The translations under genes were made by a program, and so were the position numbers. A stretch of DNA of 64,000 bases from Icerya purchasi (Eukaryota; Arthropoda; Insecta; Hemiptera; Monophlebidae), in assembly GCA_039619475.1 (NCBI GenBank), contig CM077115.1, positions 493,541,352 through 493,605,351 of the forward strand, written 5' to 3'. This document shows positions 36,401-51,400 of this stretch, piece after piece (the first letter of the stretch is position 1; each line of letters begins with the position of its first letter). The notes below the pieces were generated by a model, which was not told the origin of the DNA, searched no databases, and saw only the letters and a list, made by a program, of their open reading frames with translations.

Positions 36401-39400
36401 ATTTATTTATTTATATTTTTACTTGAAATTAAAACGACATATAGTTGATTAAAAATTATTTTTATTATTAAAAAAAGTAGTAAAACGTTGTTTCCCAAAA
36501 TATGCATTTTTCAATTATAAAAATAATTTATAATGTATTGAAGTGGTTTTAACTTTAAGTAGGAATTTTCCTTTATGAATTTATTGGTAGCATATTTAAT
36601 GGTATAAATTTGCAATATTTCAGTGTAAATAAATACACCTTTTGAATATCATTTAATATAGTAGATTGGATCGTTATGTTTAAATTTTGTTTTTATCGAG
36701 GGAACAAAAATGTTCCTAGAATTAAAAAGAACGCCCTTTGAAGCCTTTGATGACAACGTTTTTCTAATCCTTATAAAAGAGTTCAGTTGACTACATCTTT
36801 CTTAAAAAAAGAAAAATAAAATTACGATTTGCATAACAATTTTTATTAAAAATATTACATATTTCGAACGCAATGATAACGTTGTCATGCGTGCGTGTAA
36901 AATAAAATACGGAAAGAAATTCTTTAATAAAATAATCGGTAGTTATGTAAAATTCGATGTGCAAGTTTATTGTAAAATGTTAATAAATTCAAATAACAAA
37001 GTGGTAAACATGTGAAAATAGTGGCAACTCTGGGATTTTTTTTTTTTTTTTAATTGGTGATTCTTCAAAAATTTATATTTGAAAATATAGACTTAGGACC
37101 TTTTCCGTAGAGCTAGTGCTCCGTGAAAACACGTATAATTGTGGTAGAACAAAACATGTTGAAATAAAAATTTCCGTAAGCGAATGACGTAACTCATTTT
37201 TTCCCTTTTGGCCTGCTATTAAACCATTTGGTCAGATATGCACATTGATGATAAAAATTTTCATATGCCAATGAGGAATATTGACAAAATTATAAGTAAT
37301 AAAATTTATTAAGTTCTGGATTTTGGGAATAGCTCATTTAAAAAATGATAATATGCACAATTTTAATAAAAAAAAAATGTATGAGTAAAAGGGATTAATT
37401 TCTCAGATGCAGTTGATTTTTTTTTTATTCATTGAAATTTTTTTTTAAGTTGGAAATATTATAATTAAAATTCGACAACTAATGTTTATTTACGGTTTTT
37501 TTTTAGCACGAAAAATCCAGTAAGCACTTTCTTTAATTTTGCTGAATAGCAGGTACAGCCCTGTTAATGAATTAATCCGCCTATTTGATTTGGGCACATA
37601 TAGAATGTTGAGAAATTTACTTTTTTCTTAATTGTTGGTTTATTCGTAATAGTTTTACCCCGAAAGGCAATATTTTTATAAAAAACATGGTAAAAGAAGA
37701 ATCGGAGAGAACCGGAAAGAAGAGATGGGAAAGAAGAATGTATAGTTTTATATCACACAAAAATTAGCAATTCCTTGTTTCCTTAATCAGTATGCATGAA
37801 ACTCATTTCAAGTTTACTGCTTTCGCGAAGAAATTGGTATATTTATCTTTTCAAGCAGATAAAGTGAGATTTTTATTTTAGGTTTTTTGTTTTTTAGATC
37901 TGTTTTTATGTGTGAATTTGAACTTAAATATAGTCTATAAACGTGATCAAAAATATTGTACTGGTAAGATTCGGACAGTTATTCTGACTGAATTATTGAA
38001 GAACCTTTATACGCTACATCTTCAACTTTACTTTGTACCTTAACTTATCATTGAATTTTTCACGTAATCATTTTTAGTATGTTTAAACGATTTGATTGTA
38101 TATAAATTCAATTATATTTATATAATTAATCTGCGGATAATTTTTGTATTGTCAAAAATCATCAAAAATTATAACCCGTAAAAAAAAATAATCAACTCTA
38201 TTAACCGAAAAAGAAAAAAAAAAGTGGAAAAATTGTTATGAATTTTCTCTCGCCGTATTTTCTTAAATTCAATTTAAATTTAGAAACAAACGAATATTAA
38301 ACGGTTTATGTCACACTTTGTTGTACATCTATATATATATATTTTTTTTTTTTTCTTTCGTGTTTTTTTGTATTGCCAATAAAGGATATGATATAACAAA
38401 TTTAAAACGTAACTAACCATAACTGATGGCCAAATAAATTTATAATAATACTTACTAATAATTTTGAACTGGTTTTACGCGTGTAATTTAAATGTTTTAT
38501 TTAAGCATTCGTAAATTAAAATAAAAACTTATAAAAGGTAAAATTTATGAAAATAAATTCTAAATTACACGATGTAATTTTAAATAAATTTAAACTGAAA
38601 TACGATTTATAATTTTGAGTAATAAGAAGAAAAAGGATTTGTTTAATGTCGAACTTTTCACGTTCGGTGTGATTGGTACTTTGTACGTAAGCTTTGTGCT
38701 AAAAATCGAATTCCGCACCAGGTTTTAATATCATTGTTTAGTATACTCGGACTCAAAGTTGCTTGCCTCTTATGAGATAATAAAAGCAGATGTCCATACC
38801 AAAAAAAATGTATTTGACAAAGTCATATAAATATTATAATCTTTCAATATAATCACCCTCCTCCACAATGATACGTTCCCGGCGTCGGGGGAGGTTATGG
38901 ATGCCGTCCAGGAGGTCTTTGAAGTTTAGTTCACGAATCCGTCGGGTCACAGAATTATCTAAGGCCTCTAAATCCGGAAAACGGATTCCTCGCATCGGCT
39001 CCTTGAGTTTGCAGAATAGGTCATAATCCCAAAAGGAACCAAATCCGGCGAATAGGGTGGATATGGTAACAATTCCAGTCGTATTCTGCAAAAATTGCTC
39101 AAATTTCATCATTGTCATGAGGGCATGCGTTATCATGATCTTCCTCTTCCCCGTCTCGTAGAATACGAAAAATGCTGGTGGCCGACAGGGTTTTCGATAC
39201 GAGCTGTATGAGCTATCTTTTCGCATGTCATACAGCGATCTTTATCGATCAGTGTTGCCACTATAGCGATGTTTGTGTTGTTACGCAAAGTTCTTGGATG
39301 ACCAGTACGAGGCGCGTTCTCAACTGATAAACGGCCTTCTTTAAATTTTTTGCCCAACAGGAAATACTGCTACGGTCGTCCATGGTGTCACTGCCACACA

Positions 39401-42400
39401 CTTCTTTTAATGCAGAATGAATTTCTGTAGGCGTACAACCATGAAAAGTTTCGATTTTCACATACCTCCGCTAGTCCAGATTTGTAACGCGACCGAGCAG
39501 TCTTCTATCATTACAAAAATAAGTTTGTACGCACGCACAACTTACTCGAAACCAATCATAGTGCACATTGCCTTGTTGACAAAACTTCATATACATCCCT
39601 TCTCCTAAATGCGTACATGTTGTGTAAGAACGTCCTGTGCATTACTTTTGGAATACCCTAGGTAATTTTTTAAAAGAATATTGTCGGTTATTAATGCAAA
39701 CCTTTTTGTTTTCAATGTGTTCGTATGTTAGCAGTGTTCGTTTCTGACAGAATACGGTATTAACAGTTTATTTAGAAACGTGATTATTAGAAATTTGAAA
39801 TAAAACCCCCCATAAAAATATTTATAAAGCCGTGCATTTCCTGTTCATATAATTATTTGTAATTACTATGTTAATGTGACTTACCAGAGCGACTTTATTA
39901 TCGTATTTTTTAAAAAGTTTATTCAAAGTACATCAATTAAAAGATGCATTTGATTAAAGAAATTGAATCATCATAAAAAATGTACAAAAAGTAGGAGCGG
40001 GTTTTAGACTTTTATACTATCATTATTTTATATAATCGTTTTGCTATTGTTAAATATGGAACGGCATATTTCGTGCAACAAAATATTGCATAAAATGTCA
40101 GTCTGCGATTATGAAAGCTTTTTGTTTTTAGGAAAGGCTAGTATGGAATATTTAACTGTTTAAAGATTTTTTAAATTTATAGAATTCGCGTAAATGCTTT
40201 AAAAATGAAACGTCTTAAATATAAAGAATTCAAATGAAAAAAAGGTTCCTGAGTAGTGGAAGTTAACATTTAAACTAGAATTCTACTATTATTGTAACTA
40301 GGGATAATAACTTATTTAAATGATGATGGTACTACTTGTAAAATAAGGCACACCTAAAAGTGGTAATTATTGAACTGCGCTTAATTCAGGAATAATTATC
40401 ATACTTTTATCGATTCGGTTAGCGGTTTTTACACGCGTTATATTATCTTTTAATGAAGCCTTTCATGTTGCAATCCATTTTGTCCTGCTGAACTTTACGA
40501 TTGCTAGAATATCGTGTAACTTTTAAAAGGCCGGTAATTTTGCAGTAGTATTTCGATTTCTGTGTGTATTTTTATTGTTTATTTCAGAATTTCAATTTTT
40601 AATTGTAAATTTCTTTGTTATGAAACATTTTTCTTTTGAATGTCGCCTTTAAAACGTTATAAATTGAAAATGTATAAATATTGTACGGTGATATTTAATA
40701 ATACGGCATTTTATTTATGATAATTTGAAAATATTTAAAGTTACGCGCGTATAACCATTTGTTATTATTATTCTTATAGTAACAAATAAAAAGGAAACAG
40801 AACACATATTCGATTGGTTAACGAAGTATAATGAAGAAAAAGATTCTCATTTTTTCTCTTTGAAAAATTATGAAACTTTTGAAGAAAAAGCTAGTGATGA
40901 TCAACTGGTAAGTTGGATTCTTAGTCTGAACGATATATATAAGAAATATCGATTAGCTGGTCGTTTTCTTTTTGATATATTTTTATTTTCAGCTACTTAT
41001 TTTTTTCCAAACTTCAGGGGAAAATATTTCTATAACGAATATTAACCAGCTGATCGTTTTATTCGATATCTATATTTTAGTCAATAATTTTCTTAAACTC
41101 TGCAAAACATTAGATAAAAATAACTTACATTGGTTTAAAATTTATGTTTGTTTTCAATGTTTATTAAATGTCTATCTTCATTGAAAGCATAAATATGAAA
41201 AAGTGCAAAAAAATCATATAGTTCAGGAATAATTTTGATATTCAGTCCGTACGAAGATAAGTAGTATGTAAACTATTAAAATGTTTAATCGGTAATATTT
41301 ACCGTTCAACATTTTTTAAAAATATTAACAGATATGAGTTATTACGAGTTTCGTTTGAGTATCCTTTGTCAACATTAAATTCGCTTGAAAAAAGAAGTTA
41401 GTGTTGTTTTACAACTTTAAGGCGTCAAAATCATTATTAGTCTATTTTGTTCCGCTATCGAAACATAGTCTGAAAAAGGAAATAATTTCAGTCGTCTGTT
41501 TCACAAATTTTTAATAAATATTAGATAATCTTTTTCATGATTACGTAAATAAACTCGTGCAATGTGTGTACATATATATGTATATATGTATACAAATGTA
41601 TATGCAAGCGAACTTTCATACGACGAAACACTAAAGCAATTCGTTCTAAAGGGGAAAAAATATAAGTATTACATAAAGTCCAATAAAAACACTGAATAGT
41701 TAAAGTACAGTAAATCAAACTATTTTATTTCAATTAATGAGTAGACACAATGGATAATAGAATAAATGTAATTAAAATAAATAACTTTTCGGGAAAAATG
41801 ATTTTTTATAATCGTACATTTCTTCTTTTTTTTTTTCAAAGTAATTTTATATCGAATAGTATTTTTATAAACAGTGAAAATAATGATTTAAATAACCGTA
41901 TATTATTATTAAAAATAGAGGTTAAAAATGTGAAGAAATATTTCCTCGGTTGTGTGATTTTTTTTTTTTTAATTCCTCAATCTTTCGATTGGTAGTCAAT
42001 CTTCTAGAAAGTACATTACTTAGAATCGCTTTGCCTTTAAGCATCTAATTCGGGCCTTCTCTTTCATTAGCTGATATTTTTTCATTTTTGTATTTTCCAT
42101 TACTTGTGAAATGAATTTTTGCCGCGAACTCCTCCGCGTTATTTTACTATTTACTAGTCCTTCGATTATTACTGGGTTTTTTTCTCTTTTTTATGGGCAA
42201 GTCAACATAAGACCTTCACCCAGCAGCGACAGGAAAAGAGAAAGTCAACTAAATACTGATTCGGTCGGAAATAGCCAGAATGAGGGAACCAAGAAAAGAG
42301 GTAATGGATTGGGAGGGAAGTGGCAGGATGTACGAAATGCAATAAGGACCAGGAAATCCAAGGGACAGCAAGCTAGAATAGAGAACGGCAAGCTCAGACG

Positions 42401-45400
42401 AGAGGGAAGGGCACTCGAAGATGATATGGTTGGGATCAGATGGCTTCAAGATTAGGATGAAGATGGCAGTTAGGAAAAGGAGCTAAATGAAGACGAAAGC
42501 GCGAGGAAGGTAGCAGAGTATGATTAAGGCGCAGACGAATAATGGTAATGACCAGAGAATGTTGAAGGGAAGGAAAGTCGTATAACTAAGGATGGGGCGG
42601 AAGATTTGACTGGATAGATATATAAGAGGTATGACTATTGGAGAAAGAAGAATGATAAATATCTGAACAGAATCTAGTGTGATATTTGAACCAAAGGGGT
42701 AGCAGATTTGATGCTGGAATTTTATTGAAATGGAGTCAAGAGGAGGAAGCAACTCTAGCAAAGGAATCCACCATTTACTCTCAATACCTACGTGACTAGG
42801 GACGCAGAGTAAATCAACGCGGATAGAATGGAGAGTATGAAGATTGTATATATATAATGGAGTGAATACGAAGGGAGACAAAATCACAGGGTGGCTGAAT
42901 GATTTTTCGAAGGTGGATTTTAATTTATTAAGATGGAAGAGTAAGGTAAGAAAGTGGTAAGAAGAGTCTTCTGGAAAGGGGCAGGGAAAACACTCATCAA
43001 CATTGGGAGCATAAGGGGGGGGGCGATAGCATCGATGAAAGAAAGCAGGTGATCTTCAGAAATGTCATAAGTAGAAGCACGATTAGAATAAGGAAACTTA
43101 AATGCTCTAACTATTCTCCAGATACGCGACAAAGAAATTTATTCTCGTAAAAGAAGAGCAAAAGTTTTTCCAAGAAGACCTTTTAGAGGACTTCAAAATA
43201 AACCTCGCTCTAGCATTGGACTCTTTGTGAGCTAGAAAATTCTGGAGAGTAGAGTTAGAACGGAATGCTCTAAATGTAGCACAGCTAAGGGCGGAAGCTG
43301 AGTCACACTCCTCCTTCCACCAGACCGAAGAGGCAGTTCTACGACGATTCGGTAAAGAACGGTTGCTAGGAGGAGAGGAAAATGAGGGAGTATTAGTAAT
43401 AGAATTAAGGAAAAAGTCGTATTGGGACAAAGATTAGGGGGGAAGAAAATAAAACAAACAGCAGAATAGTTATACGATGGAATAAAGCTAAGCAAAGGAA
43501 ATGGAAAAAAGACATGGAGAACCGAGGGAAGGGAAAAGGAAAAGAAGTCCCGAATTTCTTTTCTTACACCATTCATAGCTGGTTAAGAGAATAATGAATT
43601 AGAATTTATGTAACTGGCTAAGAAAAGTGGTAAGGAGTCAGCAAGGGAAGGAAAAGATCCAATGTTCTTGGAATTCAAAAGCACCAAGATAGTTTCGGAT
43701 GCGGAATTGACCGATAAAAAAGGAGTAGAAGGAGAAGGATTAAGAGAGGCTAAGAAAGACAGATAAGAAGAATTGGCCGTCGAGCTACTACTGTTGATGG
43801 AAGAGGAGTTGCCAAAGGAGGAGAAGGGTTTGTCGGGAGCCTATCTATTAGAAGGAGCTGCAAGACGGCTAGAAGGGAGATTAGGAAAATGTGCAGAAAG
43901 GGTAAAGTGGAAAATGGGACCAGAACGTTTGTAGAAGGTAGGCGACTTCGGATGAAAAAAGTATTTAGGAAGCGAAAGTGATGGCGATGGAGAGGATACA
44001 GAGGATAAATTATGAGGGCTGGGATGAGAAACAATCGGTTCTTTTTTGAACAATATCAGCAAAGGAAAGCTCTGAGGAAGTACGATTTGCCTTTTTTAAT
44101 TGGCAGGCATCACTGCAGGAAATGTTTTCAAATGCCATTATTTTTTTAAATTCAAGTTGCTCTAGAATACCCGGTATTGGCGATTGGTGAATTCATGAAG
44201 GCCATCGCAATTAAGATATTTTACCTGAGCCGGAGAAGTAGAACAATCATTAGAGCGGTGAGAATCACCGATTTATTACAAGAGGTTTACCACGGTACAA
44301 TTTTTTTCGTATGACCAAAACGGAAACAGGCCCAACACTGAATAGGAGGTCTGACACTGGGCTCTACAAGGCAGCGAAGATGAAAGAAATGGACATAATC
44401 AGGAATTTAAATTCGAGTAAGGGAATGGTGAAAGTTCTTCACCCTGTCTCTTTTTAAGCCGCCGGACGGAAATAACTGGGGCCGATGAGGATACATGGTT
44501 GAGCAGGTCATTTTCGGAGATCTCGATCGAAATATCGCGAACAATACCATACGAAAACAAGAGAGTGCTGCGAATAAGTGCTCTAAATTTGTGATTATCT
44601 AAAAAAATTGCGTCAAGAAGGAAATCATTGGCTGAAGAAATATCCGTGAAAAGCAGCTGCAGCCTCTCCCGGCTGTCACGCACAATTTCACTGATAGCAG
44701 TGGTCTTGCGGAACAAAAATTTCGCGTCCGAGAAAGGGTGAAGACTGCCCCAAAATTCTTATCGGAGAGAGATTCCAATAAAATCTGAATGGAACCGGAG
44801 AAGTTGCTGGGAAAAAGATCGACTTTACGCGCGGCTGAAGTGCTATTATTAGAAATTCTATTACTAGGATTGGCATTGTTAATTTGGCTAGAATTAAAGC
44901 TGCTGTTATCATTGTTACTATTGGTATTGAAAGAATTCGTATTATTATCACTGATACTGTCCACTTTTATGCCAGATGAATTATCTTCAGTATCATTCTT
45001 AAAATTAAAATTCTCGATGGCGTTGTTTATAATCAAGGAATTAGCGGAACTCACTAAATCAGACTGCAAGAGCCGAAACTCTTTAGCAGGCAGATCCGAT
45101 TTAGGGGAGGTAGAGCAGGAGAGCTCTCGTTTATTGGAAGAGTCCGCCTCCATCGTGTTGAGCGATAAGCTTGGTTTGGAAGAGGCCGCCGAGCGGCCTT
45201 CTTTAAGTGAACTCATCGGCAACTAAAACAATTAACTATGTGTCGAAACAATGAAGTGTGAAATGTAAACTAAAAATACAAATTAAATAAAATATTTTAA
45301 ATTAACGGGAAAACAACGAGTAAACGGACATATATAGCAGCTAGAGAGCAGCAATAAACTGATAACATAAAGAATCAGAACTTAATAATAAAATTAGATA

Positions 45401-48400
45401 ACAAAAGGTCGATCTCACCGATCACGCGAACAAACAAACGAGTCGAATAAATATAAATGCGTAGTCGATTATTACTGTTAAATATCGATTATTTATTATT
45501 GCATGTCCTATTGCTCATCTCCTTTCCCTGCTAGTCTTCATTAAGCAGCGTTTTTCATTAATATTCTTGAGTATTTCTGTATTTTTAATTTTATCTAACC
45601 AATTAACTTTTTGCATTTTTCTCCAATACCAAATTTTAAACGCCTCTAATTGGGCGGTGATCCTTATATTTTACTCATGTTATATAGATCAAAAATTCTT
45701 TACAAATTTGACTACGGCGCATTCCTGTATGCTAGTGATCCCAAACAATTTCTTCGTAAACTTGATCGCATCCAAAACGCATGCCTTCGTCTTTGTATCG
45801 GAGTACTTAAATCCTCTCCAATTCCAGCCATTTTGGCAGAGACTGGATTCCTTTCTCTTTTCATTCGAAGACTCTTATTAGGTGAAAGATTTCTGATTAA
45901 ACGACTCCCTATTATTAATTCTAAACTCCTAAGTTCCTATCAATTTATTTCCGAACTGACGCTTTTCTCCTCGCAAAATTTCTATCGGCTTATGCTCTTC
46001 TTGGCTTTTGTCATCCCTTTCACCAAACCACCTTACTTCACTTATAATTTCTTTGAATTCAAGCATTCCCCGAAGTTATTTGTTCTCCCCTCAGACATTA
46101 ACTTTCTTCCTCATCCTGCCGTTCAAAACGAATTCAAACACGTGTTATCCTTATACTTCCCTTCCCATACAATTATCTACACGGATGATTCGAAGTCTGA
46201 TGTTGGCATTGGGGATGCGTTCATTATCCCCGCGCTTACCTATTCCGAATCCTTTCGGTTGCCCTCCTTTTCCTCTATTTTTCTTGCCGAATCCATGGCT
46301 ATCCTGCAGGCAGTCTTTTTTATATCCTCGACAAATAACATCTCGAGACTCGTCCTATCCTCTGACTCGAAAAGTGTTTTATTGGCTATCTCCTCTCCCG
46401 TTCCTACTCATGTCACTGATCCCATTATTTTCCATATTCGCTTCTTAATTTCTAATTTATTTGCATCTCGTTCTGTTGTAATCGATCTACTATGGATTCC
46501 TGGTCATTGCGGCATACCTGGCGACGAGTTAGTTGACTCGTTGGCACGTTCGGCGGCGACCAATGGTCTATTCATTAGGAGATTTCCTGCTCAAACTCTC
46601 TACTGTCTCTCTTGTTGTTCCCACCACGATTTCTGTTCCGGATTCTATCCTTCATTCTTTACCAATCCTCAATCTTTTTACCTTTCTGTACAGCCCTTTC
46701 TTTCCTCTCTTCTTTGGTTTATTCTTTTACCCTACTTTATCCGTTCGATTATTTCCTCTATAGTTAGCATGCAGTTCAATCATAGTTTGTTTCCGGCTTC
46801 CCTTTTCCGTTTTTCTATTGTTTAATCTCCTTTGTGTCCTTATGACTCTCCAGAGCTCAATTATACCTGCGATGCGAATCACGTCTTGTTCGAATGCTCC
46901 TTTATTTCCTCCGAACGTGCTACTCTGTATTCTAATCTTCTGCACCTTGGCCTTCCTACTCCTTATAGTGTTCACTCCATTCTTGCATTCCCTTCTCTCA
47001 ATATAGTCCCTTTGTTGGCCTTCTTTATCTCCTCAATTTCTAATCTTTTCCTTATATAATGTACAACTCTTTGCGTTGGGTAGGTTCCATTGTTGATGCC
47101 CCCCCCCAGTTATCAATACTAGGTTATGGTCACTATCTATATCTTTTGCATTGTTTTATTTTGTTTCGGTATCTACTTCTATCGGAATTTTTTTTTCTCG
47201 TTCTAAATTGCCCTTTACTATAGTACACGTTGACCAAGAATATTATATATAGTTTCGTGTAGTAAACATCCAGCGTGGAAAACTTATTTTGTAACATGAA
47301 ATGCCTAATTATCAAAAAGAACTACCCAAAATAATCAAATACATTTTACGTTAATCTTGAATTAGTAAGTATTATAGTTTACAGTGGATGCTAGAAAAAT
47401 CGCAAGCTTACCTTTAACTACCGTAGCTAGAATTATAGAAAATATTTGAGGTTGAAATCTTTAGCATTCATAAATTTGACCTCGGACAGGGTCGAAAACC
47501 ACCCGTAGAAGCAGAAGTTGTAGCAATATACCTGTTTGTGTTATAAGGGTACAGTACCGGATTATTAACACAAAGAAGAAAGAATATAATTCAAAAAAAA
47601 AAAAAAGGATACCTTTACAAAAAAAGGAATTAGTAGTAATTAGTCAGTTAAAAATAAAATTTAACTGTGACTAGAAAAGCACAATTTTTGGAAAAACTAT
47701 TAACATGAGTTTACCTTCAAACAACAAGAAAACATTTATAGCCAGATTGCACTTTGAGACGCGGTAGAAGTGTAATGCATGAAATTATCGTATTTGAAAA
47801 AGGACTTTCAATTGATATTGAAACGGTTTGTCGGCTAACCATATATTTTTTTGCTCCTTGTAGTAGCCGAAACTTATTACTGAATTAAATTCAATACATA
47901 ACATTTTTCTTTACCAAAATGTGGCGCTCCAAACTGTTACCTGTGTTAATATTTATGTACATATTTATTTATTCATAACTTGTTTATATAGTAACATAAA
48001 AATGAAAAAAAAATATACAACAATAAATGAAACAGATGTGTTAATGAATATTTCCACTTCCACATGAAACTCACTTACATAACGCTTGATTATATTTTTG
48101 ACTTCGGTTATGGAGTTGATACGTTTATAAATCACACATGCATTGCGTCCATGTGTAAACACCAATACATGTGCACACAAAATAACTTGTATATACAAAA
48201 ACATATATTGAGAAATTAATAAATTAATTACCTAATATATTCCTTGAAACTTAAATTTTTCGTTATTTATATTGTAAATAATGTGAACGATGAATATACA
48301 AGAATGAATGATGCACGGAAGAGTGTGTGCGTACGCATGCGAATGTATAATATGAAATTGGGGATTTTAATGAATTACAAAATTTTATTTGCTGTTCACA

Positions 48401-51400
48401 CCCATCTGTGATTCCAGTATAATATAATAATGTCTGACTGAAGATGAAATTTTGGCTAAAGTCGACGGTTTTTCAACCCTAATTATTTAATTAGACATTT
48501 ATTGGATATTTACTTTTAATATATAATATTTTATAATTCAATGACAAATTAAAAAACAATTCTGAGAAAAAGGTTAATTGTAATTGCTACATACAATTTA
48601 AATATACCACTCCATTAATTTATATGCTTTATTTTTTAACAAAAAAATTAAAGTGAAATTTAAAAGAAAAAAATTATTTTTATTTGATAAAAAGTATTAT
48701 TTACAATATTCTAAATTATGAAAAATATATTCATTAGAAAAATTAAGAAAACCAAAATTAGTAATCAATAAGAAAATATCGGTAATAATTAAAATTAAAT
48801 AACTTTATATTGTATATTAAAAATAAAAGTTTTTCAATATTTTTGCATTGTAAATTAGTTCTCCTACAAAAAATGTCTCCACCGCGCTGAACAATTTTCA
48901 CTTGCTCTATGTCAGCTACAAACATGCATAAATAATTATTAACCTCTTTTTTCAAATAACGAAAAGGAATCAAATTTCAATATTTAAATACATTTGTGTT
49001 TTTTGGGACAACGGTTTTTTCAAAAGTGTTGATCCTAAATATTCTTTAAATTTTGGAACGAAATGGAACGATATGGTTATTGGACTTTCTGAATACATCA
49101 AACCTTTGGCTTAATTTTGGCCGAAGGTTACTGAAGCCAAATATTTGGTCTCACTTAGTAGTAGTAGTAATAAGAAATCAATATAGTTGCTGAAATTGTA
49201 ATTGTTATTTTTTTCATAAAGATTTAAAGTAGTGCTGTTTTCTGCTACACCACTGAGGTTATAAATTTTAGGTAGTTCATTTTTCGATACTATGCTGAAG
49301 TTGCTAGCTTTTATCCATAACTTTGACTTTATGTATATTGTGTACATATAATTCAGTTGTTTTAAATAATTCATTCCAAAATTTCTAAGGCATTAAAGCA
49401 CCTAATAGAATAATTTTAAATTAGAAGGGTATTAAATTTAAACTTAACCCAACAAAAAAGATGATCTCGTTTAAGTGTATTTTTTATATAAAATAATCCG
49501 TGCAAGCTAATTTAAATATACCAATTATCGGAATCATTTGTGTATATTATTTATCTTATTATCAGTAACAAAAATTATTTTTCAGTTGAGTCCCGATTTT
49601 CTAATTACACAAAATACGATGTCTAAAAGTTCTACTCCAATTGCTGCTAGAGAAAGCGTTGTTCGCTATCAGATGACTTTGAAAGAAAACGATTATACAA
49701 ATACTCAGATAATAAAGTAAATATATATATGTGTATATGCATACTAACCTATGTTCATTTTATTTTAATATTAAATTTATTAGTACGTGGAGGAATAATG
49801 TTCAATAAATTTCTGTTTTGAATTTATTGAATTAAATACTAAATAAATACGCAGAAAAATTACGAGTACATTGAAACAAAAATCAAAATCTCTAAAATGT
49901 ACAACAAAGTTAATTAGCTTGAGAATTTAGCGGTATATGAACGAATTGTCAAATTATTATGTGTGGTACTCGTACAAAGTTTAAATTTGTTTTGTTTTTT
50001 TTAAAACATCTTTGATTTCCGCTACTTTGTAAATTTATGAAAAATTTATAATCATGTTATTTGACTCATTGATGTTAATTTCTTATTTTAGAAAATTTTT
50101 ACATTAGAACAAATTTATTACTATAAAATAGTTTTTTTATGCATCAATCAAATCTTAGGCTAATCAACTTACGTTGAATTTTCTACGGGTTTTTATTTTT
50201 GTTTGGATATTAATAACCTTTATAGTTTTTAGACTATAGACTATTTCAAAAAATTTTTAATTGTAATCAATTTTTCGGTAAATTACAGTGCGTGTTCTAC
50301 AGGAACTAAGACGAAATGCCGTACGAACAACCAAAAATGTAATAAGAAATTGAGGTTTGTTCTTTTTCGAACTGAAAGAGCGTTCGCTGAAGGCCCTACG
50401 TGAAATAGCCGCAAAAGAATAAACTTCAGTTTCATTTTAAAAAAGTAAAACTAATATTCGTATCCAGTACTGTTAATAACTTATGAACTATTGCTGAAAA
50501 TAGAATATTTTTATTTTGTAATTAAAAAAGTTCAATTACATATTAGAAATGATACGTTGAGGATTTTGTAAATTACATTAATACATATCTATGTGCTAAT
50601 ATCAAAATTAATTTTATCTGTAAGATCGACCTGACTTATTAAAACTCCTTGTAAGAAAAAAATCTTGATTTGAACTTTGGTAAATTTTAGAATTATTATA
50701 CTAACATGGTATGAGCATATTTTATTTTTTTATTTAATTAAAAATAATAGATAGACTGTATTAAATCAAATAAAAAGTGTGATCTGTAAAGAAGATGTAT
50801 TAATAAATGAACATTGACATGCTCTGAAATAAAACAATGCTAAAACATATTGGTATTTGTGTTTTTCCGATGTTAAAAAGGTGAAAAAAGCAAAACATTT
50901 TTATATAGGATGAACAAAAATTTTTACAGAAAAGCACCCGACAGACAAATGATTGTGCGACAAGTGCTTATTAAATTTCGAAAGTTAGTTTAAAAAAATC
51001 ACGTAGATTTCAATTTTTAAAATTTGGTATTAAATTAAATATGTTGAATCAAAAGGAACAAAAACCTTAATTTTTGAACATCTCTCGTATTTAAAAAAAA
51101 AAATAAATATAATTTTTTAATCTTCTAGTAAATAATTTTTCTCGCTATTATAGTTAAAATTCGACCGTACTATATTTTTAAAATATAACTAATAAAAAAA
51201 TTGTTAGTTTCACAACTTCTAATTTTAGAATTATTTTGGAGCTTTATGTTTAAGAAAGTCTTGTATTATATAAGTCTCAGTCGTTTAAAATGCGCATCGT
51301 ATCTTTGTAAAATTTACGAATTTAAAGTTTTGTTAGTTTGTAGGTATACAATTTTTCGATTGTTGAAGATTGCACTTTTTTTCCTTTCAGCTGGCAATAA

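Larger units (their letters stand above)
40908..49585. other. OCRL intron 4
   Basis: 8678 bp. It contains two LINE copies in opposite orientation (about 42180-45540 minus; about 45590-47112 plus). The flanks 40908-42170 and 47113-49585 are AT-rich with no recognised element; a short TAG repeat lies at 49158-49170. Confidence 0.8.

Noticed and set aside
43750..44062. Two overlapping Ser/Pro-rich minus frames resembling independent small proteins
   Set aside because: They fit the low-complexity C-terminal part of the LINE ORF1 in this copy and have no separate support.
44789..45226. A 145-codon Leu-rich plus-strand open frame
   Set aside because: It is the complement of the LINE ORF1 on the minus strand; the Leu/Ser richness follows from the Asn/Ser-rich ORF1.
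46008..46448. A 146-codon plus-strand frame
   Set aside because: Shadow of the LINE RNase H frame (45650-47059) in another phase.
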